The notes beneath the pieces were generated by a model. The model did not search any database, had not been told where the DNA came from, and saw only the letters and a program-made list of their open reading frames with translations. This document shows, one piece after another, positions 1 through 10,680 of a DNA stretch of 64,000 bases. The position numbers and the translations under genes are program-made. Position 1 is the stretch's first letter; each line of letters starts with the position of its first letter. The DNA lies in assembly GCA_020631735.1 (NCBI GenBank), contig CM036158.1, positions 79,909,447 to 79,973,446 of the forward strand, read 5' to 3'. This DNA comes from Saccharum officinarum. Its lineage: Eukaryota > Streptophyta > Magnoliopsida > Poales > Poaceae.

Positions 1-382
1 TGTGAGTGTGTTAGCATTTTCACAATCATTTTTCGAGGCGATATTAGTTCTATCCAAATGCATATGATCATGAAATGCACATCTAGAGGCACTTAGGAGT
101 TCAATAGCCGCGTCATTCCCCTCTTTATAGTACGGCTATCTATCCTATAATGTAACCACACCCACTAGGTGTCTTGGTTACTAAAACACAACCCTTAAGC
201 ATATACCTTTGCCTTGATCATGTAGGGTTGCGTCCAAATCCAAGTGTGGTCATCATGATCACCATGTCCATCTTGCCACCAACCTTGGAGTGTACTAATC
301 CTCATATGCTACATACAACTTAGGCATGGGATTAGTACTTAGGCATTGTCACTAATTACCAACACCAAACATAGGACTTTCA
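1..382 (-). repeat. 3' LTR of the Sirevirus (partial)
   Basis: Positions 1-382 match 8593-8973 almost base for base, with a few substitutions and indels, and end in ggactttca, the LTR terminus (TGAAAGTCC in element orientation). The rest of the roughly 1.95-kb LTR lies before position 1. The near-identity of the two copies points to a fairly recent insertion. Confidence 0.95.
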
Positions 383-394
383 ATCTCCCCCTTG
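383..394 (-). other. Polypurine tract (PPT) of the Sirevirus
   Basis: Directly next to the 3' LTR the element strand reads CAAGGGGGAGAT. This is the usual position and composition of the primer for plus-strand DNA synthesis. Similar G-rich tracts recur upstream in element orientation at 530-535, 957-963, 1007-1015, 1041-1047 and 1086-1095. Confidence 0.88.
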
Positions 395-1535
395 TTGGTA
401 ATTGGTGACAAACCTTTCACAAAGATATTATGATAAAATTTGATTAAACCCATGTCACATTGTCCAAGTATATTACCATGTGTAAGAATTATGGACATGT
501 GATCATGAATTCAAATTGATAGCAATGGCTCCCCCTACATGTATGCTATATATTTGGATTTTGGAAGCATACATGTTAGATAGGAAAGATTAGGAGCATT
601 GTCTACCAATAGGTGCTAAGTGTTTAAGATTATAGACCTTTGAAGCGTGATACCATCGGAGTAGCGATAAACACCATCTTAGCACCTTGTGTAGTTAGAT
701 TCCACTTGTAAAAGCACAAACATAACTAGAAACCTCGTGAGATCAACATTATAAGCAAGGCTCTAGTACCACTATGAAAAACATGAAGCAAGAAAAATCT
801 AACTACTTCCTATTCATGCTAGTATCACAATACATCATTCAAATTATACTAGGAAGTCACCACACAAGCAGAGTATCGGAGAAAACGAAATGCATAACTA
901 TGCATCATACATATGAGGTGCACATAGAAATGCAACATTCATGTTTAAGAGCTTGCTCCCCCTACTTGTGTGCTCAAAATTTTAGTTGATCCCCTTCTTT
1001 TATAATTCTCCCCTTTAGGATCTATCTTTGTGAAACATTTTCTCCCCCACAACATTTTTGAGTTCTATCTTTGTGAACAACATTTTCTCCCCCTTTGGCA
1101 CCAATTGACCACAAGGAGCAAACTTTAGATAGATTATCATGTTGAAATATGGGGTGAGGATCAAGTTTATGATTCAACCTAGATTGCTTGCATAAATAAA
1201 ATACTTCAGTTTGATCCAAGGGCAAGCTTCTTCACACCTCACTAGAAGGGTTATCATGCACCATGTTGAAGCAAATATTTAGACAAGTTTTCTAGATTAA
1301 ATACTTAGGATCACAAGCTACTTAAACAAGTTATATGCTACCACTAGATCATACAAGTCATGGAAACAATAGTGGCACCATATAAACTTCAAATTTATTT
1401 AATTTTAATGAATGATCCTAGAACATAAGAAATCATGACTAGATGCACTAAACATGTCCTTAGTATAGAATGGATGACATGTCAACCAATTGTACCTTGG
1501 GGCTCGAAGGAGAGGCATGTCATATATGGAGTGCA
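395..1535 (-). other. Post-pol spacer of the Sirevirus with repeated PPT-like tracts
   Basis: There are 1.1 kb between the pol stop and the PPT. No ORF above about 70 codons is convincing on the element strand, so the env-like ORF found in some Sireviruses is absent or lost. The only notable content is at least five extra CCCCC-type tracts (purine tracts on the element strand), a recognised Sirevirus trait. Confidence 0.75.
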
Positions 1536-4500
1536 TCAACTCATGTTGGAGAAGTGAAGTATGTTCAACTCATTCTTTAGCTTGTGAAATCTCTTCTCAT
1601 CAAGTGGCTTGGTGAATAGATCGGCTAATTGATCTTCGGTGCCCACACTCTCAATGGCAATGTCACCCTTTTGTTGATGATCTCTAATAAAGTGATGGCG
1701 AACATCAATATGCTTTGTTCTTTGATGTTGAATCGGATTGTTAGTTAGCTTCACGGCACTTTCATTGTCACATAGCAATGGCACATTCTTGAAATTGATT
1801 CCAAAATCCTTCAATGTTGCCTTCATCCACAAGATTTGTGCACAACAACTACCCGCGGCGATGTATTCGGCTTCGGCGGTAGATAGTGCAATACTATTTT
1901 GCTTCTTGGATGACCATGAGACAAGTGATCTTCCCAACAATTGACATGTCCCGGAAGTGCTCTTTCTCTCCACTTTATCACCGGCATAGTCGGAATCCGA
2001 ATATCCAACTAGCTCAAAACTTGCACCTTTGGGATACCACAATCCAACATCTTGTGTATGCTTTAAGTACCTCAATATTCTCTTTGTTGCCTTCAAATGA
2101 CTTTCTCTTGGTGAGGCTTGAAATCTTGCACACATACATACACTAAACATCACATCTGGCCTTGATGCCGTCACATAGAGTAGGCTACCAATCATTGATC
2201 TATATAGCTTTTGATCCACCATGTTGCCACTCTTGTCACTATCCAAACTTCCACTAGTGCCCATTGGGGTTGTAATACTCTTTGCATCTTCCATTCCAAA
2301 CTTCTTGAGCATATCTTTGATGTACTTGGTTTGGCTTACAAATATTCCTTCCTTCATTTGTTTGATTTGAAGTCCAAGAAAGAAACTAAGTTCACCAATC
2401 ATTGACATTTCAAATTCCTTTGCCATCATTTTCCCAAACTCATCACAATAATCTTGATTGGTTGAACCGAATATGATATCATCAACATATATTTGCAATA
2501 CAAATAAGTCTTTCCCAATCTTCTTGGTGAATAGTGTTGTATCAACTTTGCCCATGACAAATCCTTTGGATAACAAGAAGTCCCTCAATCTTTCATACCA
2601 TGCTCTAGGTGCTTGCTTTAATCCATACAAAGCCTTCCTTAACTTGTATACATGATTGGGTTTCTTGTCATCTTCAAAACCGGGAGGTTGCTCCACATAC
2701 ACCTCCTCTTGAATGTACCCATTGAGAAATGCACTCTTTACATCCATTTGATATAGCTTGATATTGTGAGCATAAGTATAGGCAAGTAAGATCCTAATTG
2801 CTTCCAATCTTGCAACCGGGGCATAAGTTTCACCAAAGTCAAGACCCTCTATTTGTGTGTAACCTTGAGCCACTAGTCTTGCTTTGTTTCTTACTACTAT
2901 CCCATCTTGATCTTGCTTGTTGCGAAAGACCCATCTTGTTCCAATGACATTGTGATCCTTAGGCCTCTCAACTAGTTCCCATACTTCATTTCTCTTGAAG
3001 TTGTTGAGCTCTTCATGCATTGCATTTACCCAATCCGGATCTCTCAATGCTTTATCAATGTCCTTGGGTTCTTCCATTGAAACAAAAGAAGAGTGACCAC
3101 AAAATGATGTCAATCTTGATCTAGTTTGAACTCCTCTTTGTATGTCACCAATGATGGAATCCAATGGATGGTCTCTTGCAATGTTAGTTGGTTGAAGCAC
3201 TTGGACTTGATTGCTTGGATGTTGATGTTGATCATGAGTTGGAGATGATGAACTAGCCACTTGTTGATCTTGTTGCACTTGAGATGATGTAATAGCTTGA
3301 TTTTGCATTAGAGAACCACTAGCTTGAGTGATTGGGCTTTGGAGCACTTGATCTTTGTTGTCATCCACATCAATTACTTGTTTTGGTCTAATATCACCAA
3401 TATCCATCTCTTTCATAGCATTACTCAATTGAGTTCCTCTCACATCATCCAAGTTATCTTCTTCATCTTGAGAGCCATTTGTTTCATCAAACTCAACATC
3501 ATGTACTTCTTCAAGTAAACCACTAGCCAAATTCCAAACTCTATAAGCTTTGCTAGTAGTTGAGTAACCAAGTAGGAAGCCTTCATCACATTTCTTTTTA
3601 AACTTGCTCAATCTAGTGTCTTTCTTCAAAATATAGCATTTGCAACCAAATACCCGAAAGTATGCAATATTGGGCTTTCTTCCATTTAAGATCTCATATG
3701 GTGTCTTCTCTAAGAACTTGTGGCAATAGAGGCGGTTGCTATAGAAGCAAGCCGTGTTGATTGCTTCGGCCCAAAATGAATGACTTACATTATACTCATT
3801 CAACATTGATCTTGCCATATCAATTAAGGTTCTATTTTTCCTCTCAACTAGGCCATTTGATTGAGGTGTATACTTGGCCGAGAATTGATGCTTGATTCCA
3901 AGCTCCTCACATAGCTCATCAACTCTTGTGTTTCTAAACTCACTTCCATTGTCACTTCTTACTTTCTTGATTGTGGTCTCAAACTCATTTTGCACTCTCT
4001 TGATGAACTTCTTGAATATGTCAAATACATCACTCTTGTTCACAAGAAAGAATACCCATGTGTATCTAGTGAAATCATCCACAATCACAAAACCATACTT
4101 GTTGCCACCAATGCTTGTGTATGTAGTTGGCCCAAATAGATCCATGTGCAACAACTCAAATGCCTTGGAAGTACTCATAATGCTCTTCAATGGATGAGTG
4201 TTGCCTACTTGCTTTCCGGCTTAACATGCACTACATAGCTTATCTTTCTCAAATGTGACATCCTTCAAGCCTCTAACTAAGTCATGCTTCACTAACTTGT
4301 TCAATTGCTTCATGCCAACATGACCAAGTCTTCTATGCCATAACCAACCCATACTTGATTTGGTGAGCAAACATGTTGAAAGTTGAGTGTCACTAGCATT
4401 AAAATCAACCAAGTATAGATTCTCATATCTAAAACCTTTGAAGATCAAGTTAGAGCCATCAACACTAACTATCTCCACATCATCAACACCAAATATGCAC

Positions 4501-4766
4501 TTGAAACCGAGATCACACAATTGAGCAACCGAGAGAAGATTGAAGTTCAACTTTTCGACTAAGAGCACATTGGAAATGCTATGATCATTTGAGATTGCAA
4601 TCCTTCCAAGAGCCTTTACATCACCCTTGCTATTGTCACCAAATGTGATGCTATCAATGCCACTATCATTTGATTTGAGAGAGTTGAACATTCTTGAATC
4701 ACCGGTCATATGTTGAGAGCACCCACTATCAAGCACCCAATGCCTTCCTCCGGCCTTGTAATTAAC
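1536..4766 (-). pseudogene. pol: Sirevirus pol: protease, integrase, reverse transcriptase, RNase H; one internal stop
   Basis: Read leftwards, the frame holds the aspartic protease motif (LDSGCSQHMTG), the GAG-pre-integrase zinc region (WHRRLGH) and the integrase core ([23 protein letters not shown] with DDE residues). The copia reverse transcriptase ([20 protein letters not shown] with the YVDD catalytic motif) and RNase H ([19 protein letters not shown]) follow, ending near [12 protein letters not shown]. The frame is the same as gag. A TAA at 4221-4223 cuts it in the linker before the integrase core, and the frame then continues open to 1536. The protein would normally be part of a Gag-Pol polyprotein that copies RNA to DNA and integrates it. 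The single internal stop makes this copy inactive unless it is read through. Confidence 0.92.
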
Positions 4767-4778
4767 CTACAAAACAAA

Positions 4779-6968
4779 TTAATGTTTCTTAGGTACCCAT
4801 ACTTGTTTGGGTCCTTGGAGATTAGTCACTAAGCTCTTTGGTACCCAAATGGCCTTCTTCTTTGGGCCCACAATTGGTGTACCAACAAACCTAGCATGCA
4901 CACCTTTCTCACCCTTGGTAAGCACATAACAAGAATCAAAAGGAATGTAAGGTACATTAGCATTTTTCTTGTTCTTGTTCATTTTATTGCAATTAATCTC
5001 TAGATGCCCAACTTGCTTGCATCTATTGCAATAACGACCATTGCCCTTCACAAAGCGAGGCTTTGGAGTAGCAAAGGCCGCCTTGCCCTTCTTGGGAGTA
5101 TAGCCTAATCCCTCTTTGTTAAGAGAGAACCTTTGGCTACCCAAGCATTTTAGCAAGCGGGCATCCCCACCATAGGCATTGCCTAATGCGCGGGTGAGAT
5201 CATCCACCTCTCTCTTGAGAGTCTCAACCACAAGTGATGAATCACTAGTAGTAGAGGTAGAGTTGGTTGTGGTGGATGATGATGAGCTACATGAAGCATT
5301 AGTAGGACTAACAAATAAAGAATCATCAATAATATCACATGTTAGTCCAATATCACAAGTGACAATCACTTGCTCCTCCTTAGCTTCCTTCATGAACTTT
5401 TCCAACTTAAGGTCCTTTTCCTTGATGAGCTCAAGTAGAGTGGAGTGGGCTTCCTTAAGCCTAGTGTGAGCAATTTCAAGATCCTCGTGGTCTTCCTTTA
5501 GACACTCACGAGAAGCCTCTAGCTCATCAAAGGATTTCCTAAGAGCTTTGAGCTCTTGTTCAATTCCTTTGCACTCCTTACTCTTTTTGAGAGCAACAAG
5601 CTCCTCCATCAAGGCATCATTTTCATTGCTCTTGGCAATGAGCTCTTGTTCCAAGATTTTGTATTTCTTGGTTGTCCTCTTGTAGCCCTTGCTCATTTGA
5701 TCTATTATGCCTAATAGATCATCCTTGGAGTAGTCCTCATCCTCCTCATCATCACTCCTACAATCATCACTAGCACAAGAATCATCATCACTATCATCAT
5801 GTTTTACCTTGGTAGGCTTGGCCATAAGGCATGTTGATGTAGTGTCGAAGATGGATGGCTTGTTGGAGAGGGCGATGTTTGCAATGGCTCGTCGAGTGAT
5901 CCTCTCATCATCACTAGAGCTTTCATCATCATCACTATCGGAGTTGTCACTATCCCAAGTGACTACATAACCACCACCCTTCTTCTTCTTGTTGAAAGTG
6001 AAGCTCTTCTTTGCTTTCTTCTCATTCTCTTTCTTATCCTTCTTGTTCTTCTTGAGCTTCAAGTCCCCATTATGAAATCTCTTATCTTCATAGGGGCAAT
6101 CCGCCACTATGTGATCGGGGCTATTGCAATTGTAGCAAAGGGTCTTTGCCTTTATAGTGTCTCTCCTCTTCCTTGCCCCATATCCTTTCTTCTTCATGAA
6201 CCTTCCCATCTTGTGCACAAGGAGGGCCATGGTCTCATCATCGAATGGATCATCATCATCACTTTCTACCTTGCTCTTGCCCTTAGAGGATGAAGCCTTG
6301 AATGCAATGGGCTTCTCTTGCTTGACCTTGGTCTCCTTCTTCTCTTCTACCTCATCTTCATCATCATTGTATTGAGCATCGGTCATTATATCTCCAAGCA
6401 CATTGGTTGGTTTGACCTTGTCCAATCCCTCTCTAAAGATCATTCTTCTCAAGGTGGCAAACTTCTTGGGTAAGCACATCAAGAACTTGTGTGAGAAGTC
6501 CTTGTCCTCAACCTTCTCCCCAAGCCCCTTGAGATCATTGACAATGACTTGGAGCCTATAGAACATCTCCGGGATGGATTCATCATCCTTCATCTTGAAT
6601 GTGGAGAACTTGTCCTTGAGCATATATAGTTTGGCACTTTTTACCGTTGAAGTACCTTCATATGTTTCTTCAAGCCTTATCCAAAGCTCATTTGCCTTTT
6701 CAAGATCTTTGATTTGCTCAAATACTTTATCATCAATGGCACGATAGATTGTGTCAAGTGCCGCCGTATTGCATTGTTTGTTGATGCGGTCATTGGGAGT
6801 GAGGTTTTCCTCATCAAGAATGACGTATCCTTCTTTGGTCACATCCCAAACCTTCTCATGTATATTGCCTAGATATTGCTTCATCTTCCTTTTCCAATGA
6901 TCAAAGGAAGAGACGCCATCAAAGAATGGAGGCTTGCCATTAACATGATTGAACATAACTTGAGCCAT
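4779..6968 (-). CDS. gag: Sirevirus Gag with coiled coil and two zinc knuckles
   Basis: An intact 729-residue ORF starts at ATG 6968, about 40 bases after the PBS. Residues 1-200 are the copia gag domain (UBN2-like, with FDHWKRKMKQYL near the start). A CCHC knuckle, CYNCNSPDHIVADC, lies near residue 280. A highly charged Asp/Ser/Lys-rich stretch follows, then a long heptad-rich coiled coil around residues 425-555, a Ser/Thr run and a second knuckle, CNRCKQVGHLEINC, near residue 645. It ends in WVPKKH. Gag forms the virus-like particle; long coiled-coil Gags are typical of Sireviruses. Two in-frame stops (TAA 4779-4781 and TAG 4767-4769) separate it from pol in the same frame. Confidence 0.92.
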   Translation of the reverse strand: MAQVMFNHVNGKPPFFDGVSSFDHWKRKMKQYLGNIHEKVWDVTKEGYVILDEENLTPNDRINKQCNTAALDTIYRAIDDKVFEQIKDLEKANELWIRLEETYEGTSTVKSAKLYMLKDKFSTFKMKDDESIPEMFYRLQVIVNDLKGLGEKVEDKDFSHKFLMCLPKKFATLRRMIFREGLDKVKPTNVLGDIMTDAQYNDDEDEVEEKKETKVKQEKPIAFKASSSKGKSKVESDDDDPFDDETMALLVHKMGRFMKKKGYGARKRRDTIKAKTLCYNCNSPDHIVADCPYEDKRFHNGDLKLKKNKKDKKENEKKAKKSFTFNKKKKGGGYVVTWDSDNSDSDDDESSSDDERITRRAIANIALSNKPSIFDTTSTCLMAKPTKVKHDDSDDDSCASDDCRSDDEEDEDYSKDDLLGIIDQMSKGYKRTTKKYKILEQELIAKSNENDALMEELVALKKSKECKGIEQELKALRKSFDELEASRECLKEDHEDLEIAHTRLKEAHSTLLELIKEKDLKLEKFMKEAKEEQVIVTCDIGLTCDIIDDSLFVSPTNASCSSSSSTTTNSTSTTSDSSLVVETLKREVDDLTRALGNAYGGDARLLKCLGSQRFSLNKEGLGYTPKKGKAAFATPKPRFVKGNGRYCNRCKQVGHLEINCNKMNKNKKNANVPYIPFDSCYVLTKGEKGVHARFVGTPIVGPKKKAIWVPKSLVTNLQGPKQVWVPKKH

Positions 6969-7008
6969 CTTACACCGAGGTTGTTAAGCCTTACAAACGG
7001 TGACCACG

Positions 7009-7020
7009 GCTCCGATACCA
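7009..7020 (-). other. Primer-binding site (initiator tRNA-Met type) of the Sirevirus
   Basis: The element strand reads TGGTATCGGAGC, one base different from the common plant PBS complementary to the 3' end of initiator tRNA-Met. It sits two bases inside the 5' LTR and fixes the LTR boundary at 7023. Confidence 0.9.
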
Positions 7021-7910
7021 CTTGAAAGGTCTTGATGGCTAGAGGGGGGTGAATAGCCTATTAAAATTTTCTACAAAGACAAGCTAAACAAGTTTATCAA
7101 TAAAACAAATAGCGAGATGCGAGTTTTGCTTAGCCTACGGGGTGTTTGCAAGCCACCTAACTAATTCACAATTCTAGTAATTGCACTCAACCGCACAAGT
7201 CAAACCGAGAAGGAAACTACAACTAGCAAGCTACACAAGGAAGCTACTCTAGCAAAGCTAACTAGCTAGCAAAGATAACTAAGAAGTAATGTGGAGTTGA
7301 GTTAGGAGGGTATCACCGAGGGGCGAAGTATTGAGCCAACCAATATGATCAACAATGAATACCAAGATAACCGAACACCGGGATCAATCAATCACAATAT
7401 GAAAGTGATGACACGAAGATTTATCCCGAGGTTCACGTGCTTGCCGGCACGCTAGTCCCCGTTGTGTCCCTCTTCACCACGTGGTTCGGTGGCTAATCGG
7501 TCACACACCGAGCCTCTCAAAAGGCACCACAAGAACCTACCAAATGGCAAAAGGTTGCAATGACACGAGCAATATACTAACGTTGCCTTTGGCGCTTCGC
7601 CGAGGTAGGCACAAACCCCTCACAATCACCGGAGGTGGCCAAGAACAATCACCAATTCTTGCCAACGCCTCCAAGCTGCTCCAAGCCGTCTAGGTGGCGG
7701 CAACCACCAAGAGAAACAAGAATCCCGCAGCAAATCAACCACCAAGTGCTAACTAGATGCTATCTCACAATGCAAATGCACTTGGATCACTCAATCTCAC
7801 TTCGAATATGCAAAGAAGCAAGAGAGATGAGTGGGAGGGGAGTTGCTTAGCTCAAAGTGCTCACAAGTATGTCAAAATGTTCGAGGGAAAGAGCCTTGAG
7901 CCGGCCAACG

Positions 7911-7922
7911 AGTATTTATAGA
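7911..7922 (-). promoter_or_regulatory. Probable TATA box of the Sirevirus LTR
   Basis: The element strand reads TCTATAAATACTCG here, a strong plant TATA context about 890 bases before the LTR end, between the CG-rich array (upstream) and the R-U5 part. Position and sequence are the only evidence. Confidence 0.65.
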
Positions 7923-7967
7923 CGTACCCCTTCGAATATAGCCGTTAGAAACTTAAAACAGCCGAAA

Positions 7968-8400
7968 TCGGGCTGACCGGACGCGCCGGTCGCCCAACGG
8001 CTAACTCGTGAAGTACTGACCGGACGCGCTGGTCCAAACGACCGGACGCGCTGGTCGCCCAACAGCTAACTGCGAAGCAACGACCGGACGCGCTGGTCCA
8101 ACTGACCGGACGCGCCGGGAACGACCGGACGCGCTGGTCCCGTGAAGGACCGGACGCGCTGGTCGCCTGAGCAGCGCTCAACGAAATAGTGACCGGACGC
8201 GCTGAAGAAAATGACACGCGACAATGACAGCGTCCGGTTAGAGTCCAGTAAGCTCCCTGAACGACCGGACGCGTCCGATCATCAGTGACCGGACGCGCCT
8301 CGCGTCCGATCATCGAACTGAAAAACACGCAGACACTGAACACTGACCGGACGCGTCCGGTCATGCAAGGACCGCGTCCGTTCAGCGTCCGGTCACCTCT
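7968..8400. repeat. CG-rich array of gaccggacgcg motifs within the Sirevirus LTR
   Basis: About eleven copies of gaccggacgcg, mostly extended to gaccggacgcgctggtc, are spaced irregularly by 15-40 bases. Many are near-palindromes; 8344-8363 is a perfect 20-base one. CpG-rich palindromic blocks upstream of the TATA box are a known Sirevirus LTR trait and could act as enhancer or methylation target. Confidence 0.8.
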
Positions 8401-8973
8401 GTGACCTCCGTTCGCCTCCGTTTCTTTTCCGGACTTCCGGCGTAGTGGAAAATAATCGTTTCAACTTCTCGAAAACGCCTGAATCCCGCCTCGCAAGCTC
8501 GGCGGGAGGGAGAGAGGAACCCAAACCCTCTCTACCGCTCAAACTCCACCGCCGTCGCAAACGTGCTAACACCACCAAGTGATCTCGTCATGTGTGAGTG
8601 TGTTAGCATTTTCACAATCATTTTTTGAGGCGATATTAGTTCTATCCAAATGCATATGATCATGAAATGCACATCTAGAGGCACTTAGGAGTTCAATAGC
8701 CGCGTCATTCCCTCTTTATAGTACGGCTATCTATCCTATAATGTAACCACACCCACTAGGTGTCTTGGTTACTAAAACACAACCCTTAAGCATATACCTT
8801 TGCCTTGATCACGTAGGGTTGCGTCCAAATCCAAGTGTGGCCATCATGATCACCATGTCCATCTTGCCACCAACCTTGGAGTGTACTAATCCTCATATGC
8901 TACATACAACTTAGGCATGGGATTAGTACTTAGGCATTGTCACTAATTACCAACACCAAACATAGGACTTTCA

Positions 8974-9821
8974 GGCTTGACCAAGCGCGTCCGGTCAGTG
9001 GCGGACCAGCGCGTCCGTCGCACCCGCGCGTCGGTTGCGGACCAGCGCGTCCGGTCAGTGCTTCGAATTTAGCCGTTTGATCCCTTGGTCCCACTTTCTC
9101 CTTTTATTTCACCTGCATGCTTCAGATCCATGTACATGTGGAACCTAAGTTATTTGTATAGCAATAAGGTCATGTTATGCTCAGTTTTCCTTCCAAGGGT
9201 GACACTTTGTTGATGGTTTTGACCATGCAAAATTATGATTGAATTACCGTCAATAGCGAACTCACGCTGAGGAGATATTGGTGCTCCTATTTGATTGCGG
9301 GGGCAAAACATCAAAGCAGGAATGTAAGAGGACAAGCAAGGAGGTACTACGACCAAAAAGCCTGCCCGCTCAGGAGAGCTAATTCGGTCTCATCTGGGTG
9401 GGCAAGGGTTATTCTTGCTTCAGGCAGGCTAGGTTGCGGGGTAAAGTTGGCTCTTCCTGTTTTACCAAACATGTAGCTTTGAATGGCAAGGTAAAGGCAA
9501 AGTCTTGCCTAAGAAACCAAGCAGCTACTATCTTAACTTGCTCAACTCGACTCACCAGTAAGGAGAAGCAAAGCCAGAAATGTCCATATATTTGGTTATT
9601 GCTAGGCTATGTTTTCCCTTGTTCTCCTTCCAATTAGGCTATAGTATGTCGGCTATGCCAAGTCATCAAGCTGATGCTAGATGTCGGTATTTTATTCACC
9701 CGATGAGTGAATTTATATGTATGTCACGTTGCTCTAGGAAAGATGATGGTAGCATCCAAGAGACACGAGGAATTATACTGGCTTAGGCCAAGCCCTATGT
9801 CTAGTCTTTGAAAAAGTTTGA
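8974..9821. other. Intergenic remnant between Sirevirus and assembly gap
   Basis: No convincing gene is seen. The first 90 bases (8974-9063) carry agcgcgtccggtc motifs, the reverse complement of the Sirevirus LTR array, so the element probably inserted into an older related LTR. From 9085 to 9821 I recognise nothing. Confidence 0.6.
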
Positions 9822-9921
9822 NNNNNNNNNNNNNNNNNNNNNNNNNNNNNNNNNNNNNNNNNNNNNNNNNNNNNNNNNNNNNNNNNNNNNNNNNNNNNNN
9901 NNNNNNNNNNNNNNNNNNNNN
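9822..9921. other. Assembly gap (100 N)
   Basis: Exactly 100 N, the usual symbol for a gap of unknown length. It replaces the distal part (about 3.3 kb) of the 3' LTR of chromovirus A, together with that element's left target-site duplicate. Confidence 0.99.
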
Positions 9922-10667
9922 TGCTGTGCGGGCGGGGCGAGGGAGAATGGAGGGAGCAACCGAGGAGGACGAGCGCGCGGAGGGGGTAAGCGGGCGCGGA
10001 CGCTGCGGGGGCCACAGGGCGCGTGTCGCGCGGCTCTCGACGGCGTGCGGCACGCGGCGGGCCGAACGCTGCCGCGGCGCACGACGCCACGCGCGGGCGC
10101 GGCGCGCGGGCGGGAGGGAGACGACGCGGGCGCGGGCCAGGCCGGCTTCGGCCATGGGCGGGATGTGAGGCTGCGGCCCAGTAAAGCGAAATCCGATTTT
10201 TCTTTACAAAATATTTTCAGATTTAATTCTTTGTTTCAAATTGAATTTGGAGATGAAAAAGAGGTTTTCAGAATTTGGCCAAAATAAAAGTTGTTCAAAA
10301 TTTTATTCTCTCACAACTTTCATATAGAGCACTTTTCAAAATTCTCAATAGATTTTGAATTTGAGATTTAAAGCTAATTTAAAATCAAAAACTCATTTAC
10401 TTAGAATATTTTTTAAAACAGAATTTGAGGAAGACTTGAATTCAAAATTTTGCTCCAATAATCAAGTTGATTTATTCTAGATTATTTAAAATTGCTACTT
10501 CTCAAAAGTTCACCAACTTTTAACACTTATATCAAACTTAGGGTTCCATTTATTTGTTTTTCAATTAAATTTGAAAGAGCTACAATTCAAATAATGCTAA
10601 TCATGCAATGATGTTGAATGCTTATGCTTTGAATGATAATGCATGCTTAACACCCAGGGGTGTTACA
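9922..10667 (-). repeat. 3' LTR of chromovirus A (proximal 746 bp)
   Basis: This aligns with about 20595-21344 and ends in ggggtgttaca (TGTAACACC in element orientation). The differences are largely one-base losses in homopolymers, plus a few elsewhere. The distal part is lost in the gap. Confidence 0.93.
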
Positions 10668-10680
10668 GCCCTCCCCCTTA
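10668..10680 (-). other. PPT of chromovirus A
   Basis: The element strand reads TAAGGGGGAGGGC directly before the LTR start TGTAACACC. This is the normal plus-strand primer of gypsy elements. Confidence 0.9.

Larger units (their letters stand above)
1..8973 (-). mobile_element. Sirevirus-type Ty1/copia LTR retrotransposon, 3' end cut by window edge
   Basis: The element runs right to left. Its 5' LTR is 7023-8973, the PBS 7009-7020, gag 4779-6968, pol 1536-4766, the polypurine tract starts at 383 and the 3' LTR runs from 382 off the window. Domain order (protease, integrase, reverse transcriptase, RNase H) is that of copia elements. A long gag with coiled coil and zinc knuckles, repeated polypurine tracts after pol, and a CG-rich palindromic array in the LTR are known Sirevirus (SIRE/Maximus) traits. 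The five bases after the 5' LTR, ggctt at 8974-8978, should be one target-site duplicate; the other lies outside the window. In-frame stops make this copy probably non-autonomous. Confidence 0.93.
7023..8973 (-). repeat. 5' LTR of the Sirevirus (1951 bp)
   Basis: The LTR is bounded by tgaaaggtc on the left and ggactttca on the right, giving TG...CA ends and a short terminal inverted repeat. The outer 380 bases equal the 3' LTR fragment at 1-382. It contains a TATA box near 7913-7920 on the element strand and a CG-rich palindromic array at 7968-8400. Confidence 0.93.
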
